Assembly (NCBI GenBank): GCA_049323915.1
Contig: JBMOPC010000030.1
Coordinates: 1 to 17,605, forward strand
Length of the DNA: 17,605 nucleotides
Direction: 5' to 3'
DNA from: BRHc4a sp049323915
GTDB lineage: Bacteria > Bacillota > Desulfotomaculia > Desulfotomaculales > Desulfocucumaceae
Shown here: piece by piece, positions 1-7,679 of the stretch
Layout of the letters: every line of letters starts with the position of its first letter
Numbering within the stretch: the stretch's first letter is position 1
Position numbers and translations under genes: made by a program
The notes under the pieces: generated by a model
What the model saw: only the letters and a program-made list of their open reading frames with translations
Databases searched by the model: none
What the model was told of the DNA's origin: nothing

Positions 1-66
1 CTCTAAACCTGCTCAGTAAAACCAACCCCTTTAGCCGTGATGTCAGTAGCATTTTTGCTTTTCTCT

Positions 67-101
67 AATTGGGCGGGCCCTTTTCCGGGGCCCGCCCAAT
101 T
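67..101 (-). terminator. Strong hairpin downstream of dctP, probable terminator
   Basis: A 14-bp perfect inverted repeat (67-80 against 88-101, arms AATTGGGCGGGCCC) with a 7-base loop lies 14 bases past the dctP stop codon. No U-run follows on either strand, so it may be a weak or factor-assisted terminator, or an mRNA-stabilising 3' hairpin. Nothing else is recognisable in bases 1-66. Confidence 0.55.
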
Positions 102-114
102 AAATGTCACAACA

Positions 115-1134
115 TTATTTGCTGTTCTTGGCGGCTTCGATATAATCTTTTCCAATCTTATCCTGATATTTGTCGTACACCGGCTTCATTGCCTTAAAGA
201 AAGCTTCCTTCTCAGCGTCGCTGAGTGTGTAGATTTCCATTTTGCCGCTGGACTTGAGCTTTTCATAGCTTTGGGCATTGAGATCGTCGGCCAGCTTTTT
301 CTCATACAGTGTGGCCTCTTTTACGGCGCTCATAAAGATCTTCTGCTGTTCCGGAGTCATGCTGTCCCAAAATTTGGTGTTGGTTATCAGGGCGTAATCT
401 ATCCTTCCGTGGCTGGATACAGTCATGTATTTCTGTACTTCGATGTATTTTTGGGTGTCTATGTTGTTGAAGGTGTTTTCCTGCCCGTCCACGGCCTTGC
501 TGTTGAGAGCCTGGTACACCTCGCCGAAGGCCATGGTCTGGGACCCGGCCCCCAGGGCCTTGAACTGGTCATCAAGTACGCCGCCGCTCTGGGTGCGGAA
601 TTTCAGCCCCTGGAAATCTTCCGGCTTCTTAAGTGGGCGCTTGGAGTTGGTGAAATTCTTTGATCCGTTGGGCCACCAGGCCAGTCCTATCATGCCGTGC
701 TGCTTCAGAGTGCCAAGGAGTTCCTGCCCCTTTGGGCTGTCGTAGAAATTATAAGTGGCCTGGTCGCTCTTGAAGAGGAAGGGCATGTCAACCAGTTGGA
801 AAGCCGGCACAAATCCCACCAGCTTGGTCACCGAGGGGCCGATAAGCTGTACGTTGTTCGCCCTGAGGGCCTCCAGTTCCTCCTTGTCGCCGTATAGCTG
901 GGATGACGGGAATACCGTTACTTCAAACTGTCCGCTCTTCTCCAGCAGTTCCTTGAGCTTAAGTGCAGCCTGTCCTTTGGGAGTGTTGTCCGCCACCACG
1001 TGGGAAAACTTGACGCTAACCTTCTTGGCGCTTTCGGCCTTTTTTTCTTCCTTGCCGCCGCACCCTGCCGCCGCCACTGCCAGAAGCAGCGCCAGCAACA
1101 CGAACATAACCTTCTTCAGCAAACTTTTCGCCAT
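115..1134 (-). CDS. dctP: TRAP transporter substrate-binding lipoprotein, DctP family
   Basis: This is the extracytoplasmic solute receptor of a tripartite ATP-independent periplasmic (TRAP) transporter, a family that typically binds small carboxylates. The 339-aa product starts with a Lys-rich n-region, a hydrophobic stretch and the lipobox AAGC (Cys25), so it should be a membrane-anchored lipoprotein, as expected in a Gram-positive. The segment GLKFRTQSG holds the conserved Arg that pairs with the substrate carboxylate, and MAFGEVYQALNSKAVDGQEN is the family signature. The start is set by GAGGGGG eight bases upstream of ATG. The DctQ and DctM membrane subunits are not in the window and could lie to the left, although a hairpin (67-101) follows the gene. 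Its place after the acid-catabolism operon suggests it imports that pathway's substrate; this is inference. Confidence 0.93.
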   Translation of the reverse strand: MAKSLLKKVMFVLLALLLAVAAAGCGGKEEKKAESAKKVSVKFSHVVADNTPKGQAALKLKELLEKSGQFEVTVFPSSQLYGDKEELEALRANNVQLIGPSVTKLVGFVPAFQLVDMPFLFKSDQATYNFYDSPKGQELLGTLKQHGMIGLAWWPNGSKNFTNSKRPLKKPEDFQGLKFRTQSGGVLDDQFKALGAGSQTMAFGEVYQALNSKAVDGQENTFNNIDTQKYIEVQKYMTVSSHGRIDYALITNTKFWDSMTPEQQKIFMSAVKEATLYEKKLADDLNAQSYEKLKSSGKMEIYTLSDAEKEAFFKAMKPVYDKYQDKIGKDYIEAAKNSK

Positions 1135-1203
1135 TATTGATTCCCCCTCAACATATTTTTAAAAGTCATTAAATTTTGACTATTCAGCCGCTCTGCCGCC
1201 CGT

Positions 1204-1232
1204 ATTTTAGCTGGTGTGTTCTTTTTAATCAA
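1204..1232 (-). promoter_or_regulatory. Predicted sigma-A promoter of dctP
   Basis: On the minus strand TTGATT (1232-1227) is followed after exactly 17 bases by TAAAAT (1209-1204), about 70 bases upstream of the dctP ATG. It matches the vegetative consensus at 4 of 6 and 5 of 6 positions. No GG-N10-GC sigma-54 motif was seen in this intergenic region, so dctP may be transcribed independently of the sigma-54 operon. Confidence 0.5.
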
Positions 1233-1314
1233 TCAATCGGGATGAACACGTTGTCACATTGACGATCATAAATGACCTTAATTCCCAAACAGCCCTGTCG
1301 ACAGAATCAGGCAT
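1225..1314 (-). CDS. Doubtful 29-aa ORF between the HD gene and dctP
   Basis: An ATG at 1314 is preceded by GGAGGTGGTGG, a very good ribosome site, and opens a 29-codon frame beginning MPDSVDRAVWELRS. No family is recognised, there is no transmembrane segment, and its stop overlaps the -35 box predicted for dctP. It could be a small peptide, a leader, or a leftover of a decayed gene. Confidence 0.2.
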   Translation of the reverse strand: MPDSVDRAVWELRSFMIVNVTTCSSRLID

Positions 1315-1340
1315 CCACCACCTCCTGTCAATATTGAAAA

Positions 1341-1924
1341 TCAGTCGTTCAACTCCTTTTCCAGTTGCGCCAAAAACACCTCCATAAATTTAATGCCCTC
1401 GTCTATTTCTTTGCGGGTCTCCTCGTAAAAAACTCCGCCATTAATGCCCGCCAGTATTTTTTTAATAAGCGACGGAAAATTGGCAATATTGCCGTCAAAG
1501 GAGCCGTCATTAAGCCCTCGGACCACTGCCCTGGCAATGCCTACGCCCCGACATAGTCAATGGCGTCTATGCCGCGCATAATCCTGGCCTCAACCGTTTC
1601 CGGCGGAATTCCCCCGTACCTGCTGTGGGTTTCGATGACATGCAAAACATTCTGAATTTTATCCCCGGGATAATCCACCGACTCCAATATTTCAGCTGCC
1701 CTTTCCTTGCCTTTTATATAATGGTTTTTTTTGTCGCTGACAACTCCGATATCGTGCAGCATCGCTCCCGGTATCAGCACTTCCATGTCGGCGCTCAGCG
1801 CCGGGCCGAACTTTTTTGCCCGGGCCAAAGTCCGACCGATGTGGTCTAGTCCGGCCACCTGCTCCCCCTGGAGGTCCTTTTCGATATAAGGCCGGAACTT
1901 TTCTTCAAAGCTGGTCTGGGCCAT
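1341..1924 (-). pseudogene. HD-domain hydrolase, split by a frameshift
   Basis: The first part (from ATG 1924, preceded by GGGAGG) encodes about 127 aa of a small HD-superfamily metal-dependent phosphohydrolase: an early DHIGR, the LHDIG metal-binding pair, a later His in the IETHSR region and an Asp in RGIDAIDYVG. The frame then stops at TAG (1543-1541). Another frame continues the same protein (GIARAVVRGLNDGSFDGNI and onward) to TGA at 1341. One extra base in the C4/G4 run at 1546-1549 would restore a single frame of about 193 aa. It is either a genuine frameshift or a homopolymer sequencing error. Substrate unknown; members of this family act on nucleotides or other phosphate esters. The upstream ATG at 1945 has a poorer ribosome site. 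Confidence 0.8.
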
Positions 1925-1950
1925 ATTTTTATCCTCCCGAATCATATTTT

Positions 1951-2018
1951 GGTAAGAGCTGGCGCAGAGAAGTCAGCGGTTGTGCTGGCACATACAACCT
2001 GCGCCGCCATAGCTTACC
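1951..2018. repeat. Complex inverted repeat between DUF1847 and HD genes
   Basis: The arms GGTAAG (1951-1956) and CTTACC (2013-2018), then GGCGCAG (1961-1967) and CTGCGCC (1999-2005), enclose an inner hairpin GGTTGT/ACAACC (1978-1999). The right arm overlaps the DUF1847 stop codon. No U-run follows. It may be a transcript-processing or stabilising hairpin, or a small miniature-element relic. Confidence 0.5.
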
Positions 2019-2595
2019 TAAAGCGTGTTTTCAGGTAATAGCCGGAATATATGGCCGCCAGGGGGTTATGCCCCAGCACCCGGTCTTTTACCGCCAGTGT
2101 GGTCACCGGGGCGGCCGAATATTTGTTGAAGAGGACGTCATGGCCGACGCAAAGCCCCAAAACTATATTAAGCTCCGTCCCCTTCTTTTCAAGCACCGCA
2201 GCCTGCCCCGCCGGGTTGCAGGCGGCTTCGTAGCGGCCTGCAATGACATGTGTGATCCCCAGCTCGTCCTTGTCCACGCCTCCGGACTTGCAGCATGCCG
2301 AATAAACCTCGAAATGCCTCTCCAGTATGCCGGACACTATTTCCGCCTCCCTGGCCAGGCCGACGCAAAAGGCCATACCCAGCCGCCTGTAGCCCATTTC
2401 GCCGGCGAATTTGATTATCTCCTCCAGCCTGGTCAGCTTCATGTAATATGCAGCTTCCACCTCCGAAGACGTAACCAGCATGCGGCGGATATCTTCTTTT
2501 GCGTATTCTTCCGTGTGGGCCAGTCCGCCGGTGCAGTCAAATCCTTCTGAGTAGCACCTGTGGGCCGGCTTTTGGACGCAGTGGGCGCATTTCAT
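2014..2595 (-). CDS. DUF1847 Cys-rich (probably metal-binding) protein
   Basis: This 193-aa protein begins MKCAHCVQKPAHRC and carries further Cys residues at EGFDC, SACCKSGG, AACNPAG and LGLCVGHD, the pattern of the DUF1847 family, often labelled metal-binding but of unknown function. The C-terminal run with VGHDVLF and NKYSAAPVTTLAVKDRVLGH is typical of the family. The start is ATG 2595 with GGAGG five bases upstream. The same frame stays open to 2955, but that extension is antisense to an IS110 remnant and is not believed. The gene sits downstream of the sigma-54 operon, separated from frdB by the IS remnant, so whether it is still co-transcribed is open. Confidence 0.85.
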   Translation of the reverse strand: MKCAHCVQKPAHRCYSEGFDCTGGLAHTEEYAKEDIRRMLVTSSEVEAAYYMKLTRLEEIIKFAGEMGYRRLGMAFCVGLAREAEIVSGILERHFEVYSACCKSGGVDKDELGITHVIAGRYEAACNPAGQAAVLEKKGTELNIVLGLCVGHDVLFNKYSAAPVTTLAVKDRVLGHNPLAAIYSGYYLKTRFR

Positions 2596-2640
2596 ATTAA
2601 CCTCCATCTCGCGCCGCCAGTGCGGGCGACACAAATAGTA

Positions 2641-2985
2641 ATGAAAACGGGGGTACGCACCCACCCTGGATTGCGGTACAATCAGTCTGAGAAGAAGACA
2701 CACTACAAAGCACGGTGGAAGAAAAAGTCTGTTCGCATCACAAGAGCCGGTGTTTACCTCAAACCTGCTCTTGTTCAGATCGCTCATGCTGCTGTCAAGT
2801 CGAAAGATAACCCTTGCTACAGAATCAAGTATGAGCGTATCGCCAAAAGAAGAGGAAAGAAACGAGCCATTATCGCCATCGCAAGGATGATTCTCACCGC
2901 CATTTACCACATGCTTTCTACTGGCGAGATTTTCAATCCATGTGACCTCTATCAATTCGATATGCCGCAGGAACTCCGCGACATC
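2641..2985 (+). pseudogene. IS110-family transposase C-terminal remnant
   Basis: Plus-strand codons in the frame of 2641 encode roughly 110 aa matching the C-terminal (Transposase_20-type) domain of IS110/IS116/IS902 transposases: KKKSVRITRAGVYLKPALVQ, then YERIAKRRGKKRAIIAIA, then ILTAIYHMLSTGEIFNP. The N-terminal DEDD nuclease domain (about 300 residues) and the natural stop are both missing, so this is a doubly truncated, non-functional piece. The frame itself is undamaged, suggesting recent truncation. A 60-base stretch (2761-2820) is about 47 % G+C, against about 63 % in nearby DUF1847 (2221-2280). Exact boundaries are uncertain; the homology seems clear from about 2710 to 2965. It runs opposite to, and abuts, the 3' end of frdB. 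Confidence 0.8.
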
Positions 2986-2988
2986 ACC

Positions 2989-3639
2989 CTATTCCTGAGC
3001 CACAACGGGAATTTCTATTTTTTTGGGGCAGATGTTGGCCAAAAGCTCACTGAAAGTCTGCAGCCCCTCTGCGCTCAGCCCGGCTATTTTCAGCCTTTGA
3101 TTTCCCAGGGCGTCTCTGGGGTCAACGGCCATGCGCATGTTTTTGACCAGCGCCGCCGGGGTGACATTGCCGCGTGATCCTGTTCCGGCGTCGCAAACAC
3201 TGCATAGTATGCAGGTGGCGGGGCTTTCGGCCTGCCGGGCCGCCTCCGGTGAAACCAGCCCTTTATGGCCGGGTATTGTAAGCATCCAGGGGATAACCCG
3301 CTTCAAAGCCTCAAAGAATGGCTCCAAGTCCACCACCAGGTCCTTCAGCTGGCGGAATCCGGGCAGCGGCTTTAATGTAAGACTGCCGCCGTCGGCTGCC
3401 AGGTCTTTCACCAGTGTCTGGCAGGCTAGGCGGGGCCTGTCTTCAATAAACATTGCGCAGGAGCCGCATATTGTGCTGCGGCAGGACCGCCTGAAAGACA
3501 GGCCGGGGTCCTGCTGCCAGACCTTTAAGACCAGGTCAAGTACGCTCTCGTGCTGCTCCCATTCCACTACATAGTCTTTAAGGTGCGTTTCGTTATCGGT
3601 TTTTGGGTTAAAGCGGGCGATGCTTAGGGTAATCCGCAT
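2989..3639 (-). CDS. frdB: Fumarate reductase/succinate dehydrogenase-like iron-sulfur subunit lacking the [3Fe-4S] ligands
   Basis: The 216-aa partner of FrdA should pass electrons to or from the flavin. The ferredoxin-like N-terminal half carries a full [2Fe-2S] set (Cys53, 58, 61, 73 in RSCRSTICGSCAM...LAC). The C-terminal half keeps the four [4Fe-4S] ligands (Cys143, 146, 149 in CILCSVC, and Cys204 before Pro). The three [3Fe-4S] ligands expected at 153, 194 and 200 are Thr, Gln and Leu, and these eight are the only cysteines. The protein is shorter than usual (about 235-245 aa) and no membrane anchor gene follows. It starts one base after the frdA stop with AAGGGGG as ribosome site. The IS110 remnant lies immediately downstream. 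The family is certain; the physiological electron partner is unknown. Confidence 0.92.
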   Translation of the reverse strand: MRITLSIARFNPKTDNETHLKDYVVEWEQHESVLDLVLKVWQQDPGLSFRRSCRSTICGSCAMFIEDRPRLACQTLVKDLAADGGSLTLKPLPGFRQLKDLVVDLEPFFEALKRVIPWMLTIPGHKGLVSPEAARQAESPATCILCSVCDAGTGSRGNVTPAALVKNMRMAVDPRDALGNQRLKIAGLSAEGLQTFSELLANICPKKIEIPVVAQE

Positions 3640-3640
3640 C

Positions 3641-5326
3641 TTAATACCCCCTTTCCTGGGGAGGATATTTGGTTATGGATACTTTGCCGGCCTCGAACTG
3701 CGGCCCCCGGTCACCTTTTTTGATCAGGGTGTGATTCAGCCAGTTGCTGTCGTCCCTTGAGGGATAGTCCATGCGGTAGTGAGCTCCCCTGCTTTCGGTG
3801 CGCCTCAGCGCCGCGCCGGCAATCAGCTCGCTTAAATCCAGGAGATATCCCACCTCCAGGTGATCGGTCAGCTGATAATTGAAAGGGGTTTCTTTAAAAG
3901 TAGCCCGCAGGGCGCTGTAGCGATTCCGCAGGCCGGCCAGGTCCTTCATGGCCTCCTCCAGCTCACCTCCGGTGCGGAATACCCCCACTTTTTCGGTCAT
4001 GGTCCGGTTTATATCCCGGCGGATGTCAAAAACCGTATCGCCTTCCACCACCGGCCGGGACTGGCCGAAGTTGCCGATCCAGCGTTCCATGGCGGCTTCC
4101 AGCGAGGTGCGCGGAGGCGCGGGAAAATCTCTGGACGCGGCTATTTCCGCTGCCCTCCGGCCCGCCCTCCGGCCGAAAACAACGGTTTCCAAAAGGGAGT
4201 TGCCTCCCAGCCTGTTGGCCCCGTGCACACTGACATTGGCGGCCTCCCCGGCGGCCATAAGCCCGGCGATATTGGTTTCGCAGTCCAGGTTGGTCCTGAT
4301 GCCCCCCATGCTGTAGTGCTGGGCAGGTTCAATGGGCATGGGGGCAACTGCGGGATCTACTCCGGCATAGCGCCGGGACAGGTCCTGTACCTGCGGCAGC
4401 CGCTCGGCTATCTTCTCCGGGCCCAGGTGGGTGAGGTCCAGGTCTATGTATGTGCCGTTTACCCCGCGCCCTTCCTTTATCTCTTGGAAGATTGACCGTG
4501 ATACCACATCCCGGGGCGCCAGTTCCATCTTCTGGGGGGCGTACCGGGACATGAACCTTTCGCCGATGGAGTTGCGCAGGTAGCCGCCTTCACCGCGGGC
4601 CGCCTCGGAGATAAGTATGTTGGTGCCGTAAAGTGTGGTGGGATGGAACTGCACGAACTCCATGTCGGCCAGCACAGCGCCGGCGCGATAGGCGATGGCC
4701 ATGCCGTCACCGGTGTTGGCGTGGCAGTTGGTGGTCTTCTGGAAAACCCGCCCGTAGCCGCCTGTAGCCAGAATCAGCACTCTGCATCTAATTACTTCCA
4801 GGCGGCCGGAGGCAAGTTCGTATACCAGCAGTCCCGCCACGGATTCCTTTTCAGTCAAAACTTCAATCAGGTACCACTCGGGGTAAATCCTGATCCCGGC
4901 TTTCAGTGCCTGTTCGTACAGTGTGTGCAGCACCACGTGCCCTGACAGGTCCGCCGCGTAGCAGGCCCGGGGGAATCCGGCCCCGCCCAGAGAGCGCTGG
5001 GCCACCCGGCCTTCTTCGGTCCTGGACCAGGGAACACCCATCATTTCCAGCTCCCTGATTACATCCGGGCCTTCGGAGCACAGGATCTCTATTGCATCCT
5101 GGTCGCCTATGTAATCGCTCCCCTTCACCGTGTCAAACACGTGGCTCTCCACGGAATCGTCACGGCTTATGGCTGAGTTGAACCCTCCCTGGGCCGCCCC
5201 GCTGTGGGACCGGGTAGGGTAAATCTTGCTGACAACGGCCACATCGGCGTTTTTCGCCGAGGCCTCCACGGCGGCCATAAGCCCGGCCAGCCCTCCCCCT
5301 ACTATGACTATGTCGTGGGTAATCAT
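3641..5326 (-). CDS. frdA: Fumarate reductase/succinate dehydrogenase-like flavoprotein subunit
   Basis: This FAD enzyme interconverts a succinate-type and a fumarate-type dicarboxylate. The 561-aa protein has the dinucleotide-binding GGGLAG at 10-15 and the covalent-FAD His41 in SHSGAAQGG. It has the dicarboxylate-binding and catalytic residues of the family: His228 (QFHPTT), Ser-Glu at 240-241, Arg272 (APRDVVSRS), His337 (QHYSMGGI) and Arg372 (ANRLGGNSLLE). These match the E. coli FrdA/SdhA active-site set, so the substrate should be succinate/fumarate or a close analogue such as methylsuccinate/mesaconate. Retention of the FAD-linking His argues against aspartate oxidase. ATG 5326 has CAGGAGG eight bases upstream. 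It follows the MmgE/PrpD gene by 63 bases and is tightly coupled to frdB. Confidence 0.94.
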   Translation of the reverse strand: MITHDIVIVGGGLAGLMAAVEASAKNADVAVVSKIYPTRSHSGAAQGGFNSAISRDDSVESHVFDTVKGSDYIGDQDAIEILCSEGPDVIRELEMMGVPWSRTEEGRVAQRSLGGAGFPRACYAADLSGHVVLHTLYEQALKAGIRIYPEWYLIEVLTEKESVAGLLVYELASGRLEVIRCRVLILATGGYGRVFQKTTNCHANTGDGMAIAYRAGAVLADMEFVQFHPTTLYGTNILISEAARGEGGYLRNSIGERFMSRYAPQKMELAPRDVVSRSIFQEIKEGRGVNGTYIDLDLTHLGPEKIAERLPQVQDLSRRYAGVDPAVAPMPIEPAQHYSMGGIRTNLDCETNIAGLMAAGEAANVSVHGANRLGGNSLLETVVFGRRAGRRAAEIAASRDFPAPPRTSLEAAMERWIGNFGQSRPVVEGDTVFDIRRDINRTMTEKVGVFRTGGELEEAMKDLAGLRNRYSALRATFKETPFNYQLTDHLEVGYLLDLSELIAGAALRRTESRGAHYRMDYPSRDDSNWLNHTLIKKGDRGPQFEAGKVSITKYPPQERGY

Positions 5327-5389
5327 TTTCGCACCTCCTGAATGAAAAGATGTCAGCTGTCGGATTGAGCTTGCAGCTAAAGCTATAAG

Positions 5390-6733
5390 CTAGAACGGCA
5401 GGGCCGAAGACAGGTCGGAAACCGAGGGAAGATTGCGGCATAGCTCAAGCACCCGCTGCGATCGGCTTTCCCCCCACGGCCCCCTGGCCAGGTTAAGGAA
5501 TTTTTCCTCCAGTTCCACGGCGTTCAAGGGGTTTTCCGGGTCGCCCTTGGGGCAGTCGGTTTGCCCTTTCAGCGTCTCACCCGACCTTGTGTGTATGATC
5601 ACCGACGCCGGCCACAGCTCCGGGTAACGGGAGGTCAGGTCCGGGTCGGCCTCCAGCTCAATCCTTTCCATGAGTGATCGAATAACCGGATCTGTCAGAG
5701 AGGATTCGGAAAAGCCCTCGGGGCTGCAGTGCCCTTCCTTAATGGCCAGGGATACGCAGAAGGGGAGGCTGAATTTGGCCGCGTAAGGGTTGTCCGGAGT
5801 GTAATTGTTGGTTATGTCAAGGGCTGTTTTGTATGTTTTGACGCGTATGGACTGCACATCGTCGGGGACTACCTTGTGTTTTCTGGCAAGGTCCAGTGCC
5901 ACGTCCACCGCCGGGTGGGTATGTCTGCAGGATGAGTGTATTTTGTAAGATATCTCTTCTATTCTGTACTTTCCGGCGCCGAGCCCGTCGGTTATGCGGG
6001 CAAAATCTATTTCCTTGGCCGTGGCGCGGCAGAAACCTCTTTCCCCTTCCAGTATGCGGCTGGCGCCGGTAAAGCCCCGGCGCGCCAGCAAGGCGGCCAG
6101 GAGGCCGTTGGTGGATGCCTTCCCGGGGTGAAGGTGTTTTGACATGGCCCCGTCGGCAATAAATTCCCAAAGTCCTGCCGATTGAGTGCCGGCGTTGCCC
6201 AGCGCCCAGGTGATACGGTCGGATCCCAGCCTGAAAATCTTTGCCGCCGCGGCAGCGGCGCCGAAGGTCCCGCAGGTGCCGGTGGTGTGCCAGAAATAGT
6301 AATGGGACGGCGTTATGGCCTCGGCTATCCTTATGGCCACCTCATAGCCCACAACAACGGCGGTGATTAAATCCTTACCCCCCAGGTGCTCCTTTTCAGC
6401 GGCCGCCAGGGCCGCAGGTATCACCGCCGCCCCCGGGTGAATGATGGAAGCCCGGTGCACGTCGTCAAGCTCAACAATATGTGAAATTGCCCCGTTTAAC
6501 AGCGCCGCATTCAGGCAGGATGTCTTGCCGCCCCCTGTGAGCATGGTGGACTCCGGGACGCCGCCAAGGTCTTCCACCACTCCCAGCATCATTTGCGCCG
6601 GAGACTGCCTGCTGCCGGCGGCCGCGGATCCCATCCAGTCCAGTATGGCCAGACCGGCCGCCTCAACGGCTGGCGGGCTTATGTCCTCGTAGCCGGTATC
6701 GCTGATAAACTCTACAATTTTTGACGTTATCAT
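5390..6733 (-). CDS. MmgE/PrpD-family dehydratase or decarboxylase
   Basis: The 447-aa protein belongs to the MmgE/PrpD family, which contains 2-methylcitrate dehydratase (PrpD) and cis-aconitate decarboxylase (ACOD1/CAD). Family signatures are IVELDDVHRASIIHPGA (about 87-101), GTCGTFGAAAAAAKIF, LHPGKASTNGLLAALLARRG and SSCRHTHPAVDVAL. By eye, Asp91, His99, His149 and Lys195 fall where catalytic residues are described in ACOD1; the same positions are largely shared by PrpD, so they do not settle the reaction. Context (PrpF-like isomerase, acid-CoA ligase, CitE-like lyase) supports an aconitate, methylaconitate, itaconate or citramalate-type substrate. No methylcitrate synthase or methylisocitrate lyase is nearby, so a standard methylcitrate cycle is not encoded here. 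It starts 48 bases after sucD. Confidence 0.9.
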   Translation of the reverse strand: MITSKIVEFISDTGYEDISPPAVEAAGLAILDWMGSAAAGSRQSPAQMMLGVVEDLGGVPESTMLTGGGKTSCLNAALLNGAISHIVELDDVHRASIIHPGAAVIPAALAAAEKEHLGGKDLITAVVVGYEVAIRIAEAITPSHYYFWHTTGTCGTFGAAAAAAKIFRLGSDRITWALGNAGTQSAGLWEFIADGAMSKHLHPGKASTNGLLAALLARRGFTGASRILEGERGFCRATAKEIDFARITDGLGAGKYRIEEISYKIHSSCRHTHPAVDVALDLARKHKVVPDDVQSIRVKTYKTALDITNNYTPDNPYAAKFSLPFCVSLAIKEGHCSPEGFSESSLTDPVIRSLMERIELEADPDLTSRYPELWPASVIIHTRSGETLKGQTDCPKGDPENPLNAVELEEKFLNLARGPWGESRSQRVLELCRNLPSVSDLSSALPF

Positions 6734-6781
6734 AAACCTGTTTTCACCACCTTTTGATAGTTGTTTGTGGTACTGTTATTG

Positions 6782-7678
6782 CTATCCAAGTACGCGGCGC
6801 AGTTCGGCTATCAGCTGATCGTAGTCCTCCACCACGTAAGCTCCTGCTTTTTTAAGCCTTTTCATCTTGTCGGAGGGCTTTCCCTTGCCGTCGGAAATGA
6901 TTGCCCCGGCGTGCCCGAAGACCGTTCCCTCCGGCATGTTTTCGGTAAAGCGCCCGGCCACGTAGCTGAACAGGGGCTTTGTAAAGCCACCCTTTTCAAC
7001 AAACTCGGCGGCTGCCTCCTCCTGCCCGGTGCCTGGCTCCGAAAAGGTCACCACCGCCTCGGTGCCCGGGTCTTGCTGGAAAAGCTCAAGCAGGTCCCTG
7101 ATGTTGCTCCCGATCAGCGCGTCACCGCCGATGCTGACGCTGGTGCTTACTCCGAACCCGGCCCTCTTTACCATCCATGAGGTCTCGGCGGTCATCCCGC
7201 CGCTGCGGGATATTACCCCCACTTTACCTGGCACAAAGCAGCGCTCCACATTGTCGCCCCCGATGGCGCCCAGCTTGACCCTGTCCGCCGGGTTGATCAT
7301 GCCCACTGAGTTGGGGCCTATAACCCTGACACCCGCCTGCCGCGCCGCGTAAAGAAACTTAACGGCATCCTTCTGTGGTATGTTTTCGGTAATTACCACC
7401 ACCAGTTTTATCCCGTTGGCCACAGCCTCCATTACGGCGTCATAAGCGAAGGCCGGGGGCACGTATACCACGGAGGTGTCGCAGCCGTGGCTTCGGACGG
7501 CCGACTTTAATGTGTCGTACACAGGCACGCCGTGGACCTCCTGCCTTCCTCTGCCGGGGGTGACTCCGGCCAGCACCCTGGTGCCGTAATCCAGCATGTG
7601 CCTGGTCACCATGGACGCCTCCCTGCCTGTAATACCCTGGATCAGTATCCTGGAATTGTTATCTATCAGTATTGCCAT
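6782..7678 (-). CDS. sucD: Succinyl-CoA synthetase-like acid-CoA ligase, alpha subunit
   Basis: The 298-aa subunit has the N-terminal CoA-binding Rossmann domain (ITGREASMVTRHMLDYGT, then VTPGRGR) and the ligase domain with the phospho-acceptor His256 in GHAGAI near the C terminus. It would accept phosphate from ATP via the beta subunit and form an acyl-CoA. Length is near the usual ~290 aa. GGGAGG, just left of the N gap, precedes ATG 7678. Clustering with a CitE-type lyase recalls malate thiokinase plus malyl-CoA lyase of the serine cycle, so the true acid may be a hydroxylated or unsaturated dicarboxylate rather than succinate. No other TCA gene adjoins it apart from frdAB. Confidence 0.92.
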   Translation of the reverse strand: MAILIDNNSRILIQGITGREASMVTRHMLDYGTRVLAGVTPGRGRQEVHGVPVYDTLKSAVRSHGCDTSVVYVPPAFAYDAVMEAVANGIKLVVVITENIPQKDAVKFLYAARQAGVRVIGPNSVGMINPADRVKLGAIGGDNVERCFVPGKVGVISRSGGMTAETSWMVKRAGFGVSTSVSIGGDALIGSNIRDLLELFQQDPGTEAVVTFSEPGTGQEEAAAEFVEKGGFTKPLFSYVAGRFTENMPEGTVFGHAGAIISDGKGKPSDKMKRLKKAGAYVVEDYDQLIAELRRVLG

Positions 7679-7679
7679 G

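Noticed and set aside
37..663. 208-aa plus-strand frame opposite dctP, and similar long plus-strand frames opposite frdA, prpF and the carboxylase genes
   Set aside because: They lie antisense to well-supported genes, lack ribosome sites and show no family features; they are by-products of G+C-rich codon use.
2014..2955. Longer 313-aa version of the DUF1847 protein
   Set aside because: The N-terminal extension is only the antisense reading of the IS110 remnant; the start at 2595 has a proper GGAGG and the family's usual N-terminus.
3641..5326. L-aspartate oxidase (NadB)
   Set aside because: The FAD-linking His41 is present, an iron-sulfur subunit follows directly, and no nadA or nadC is nearby.
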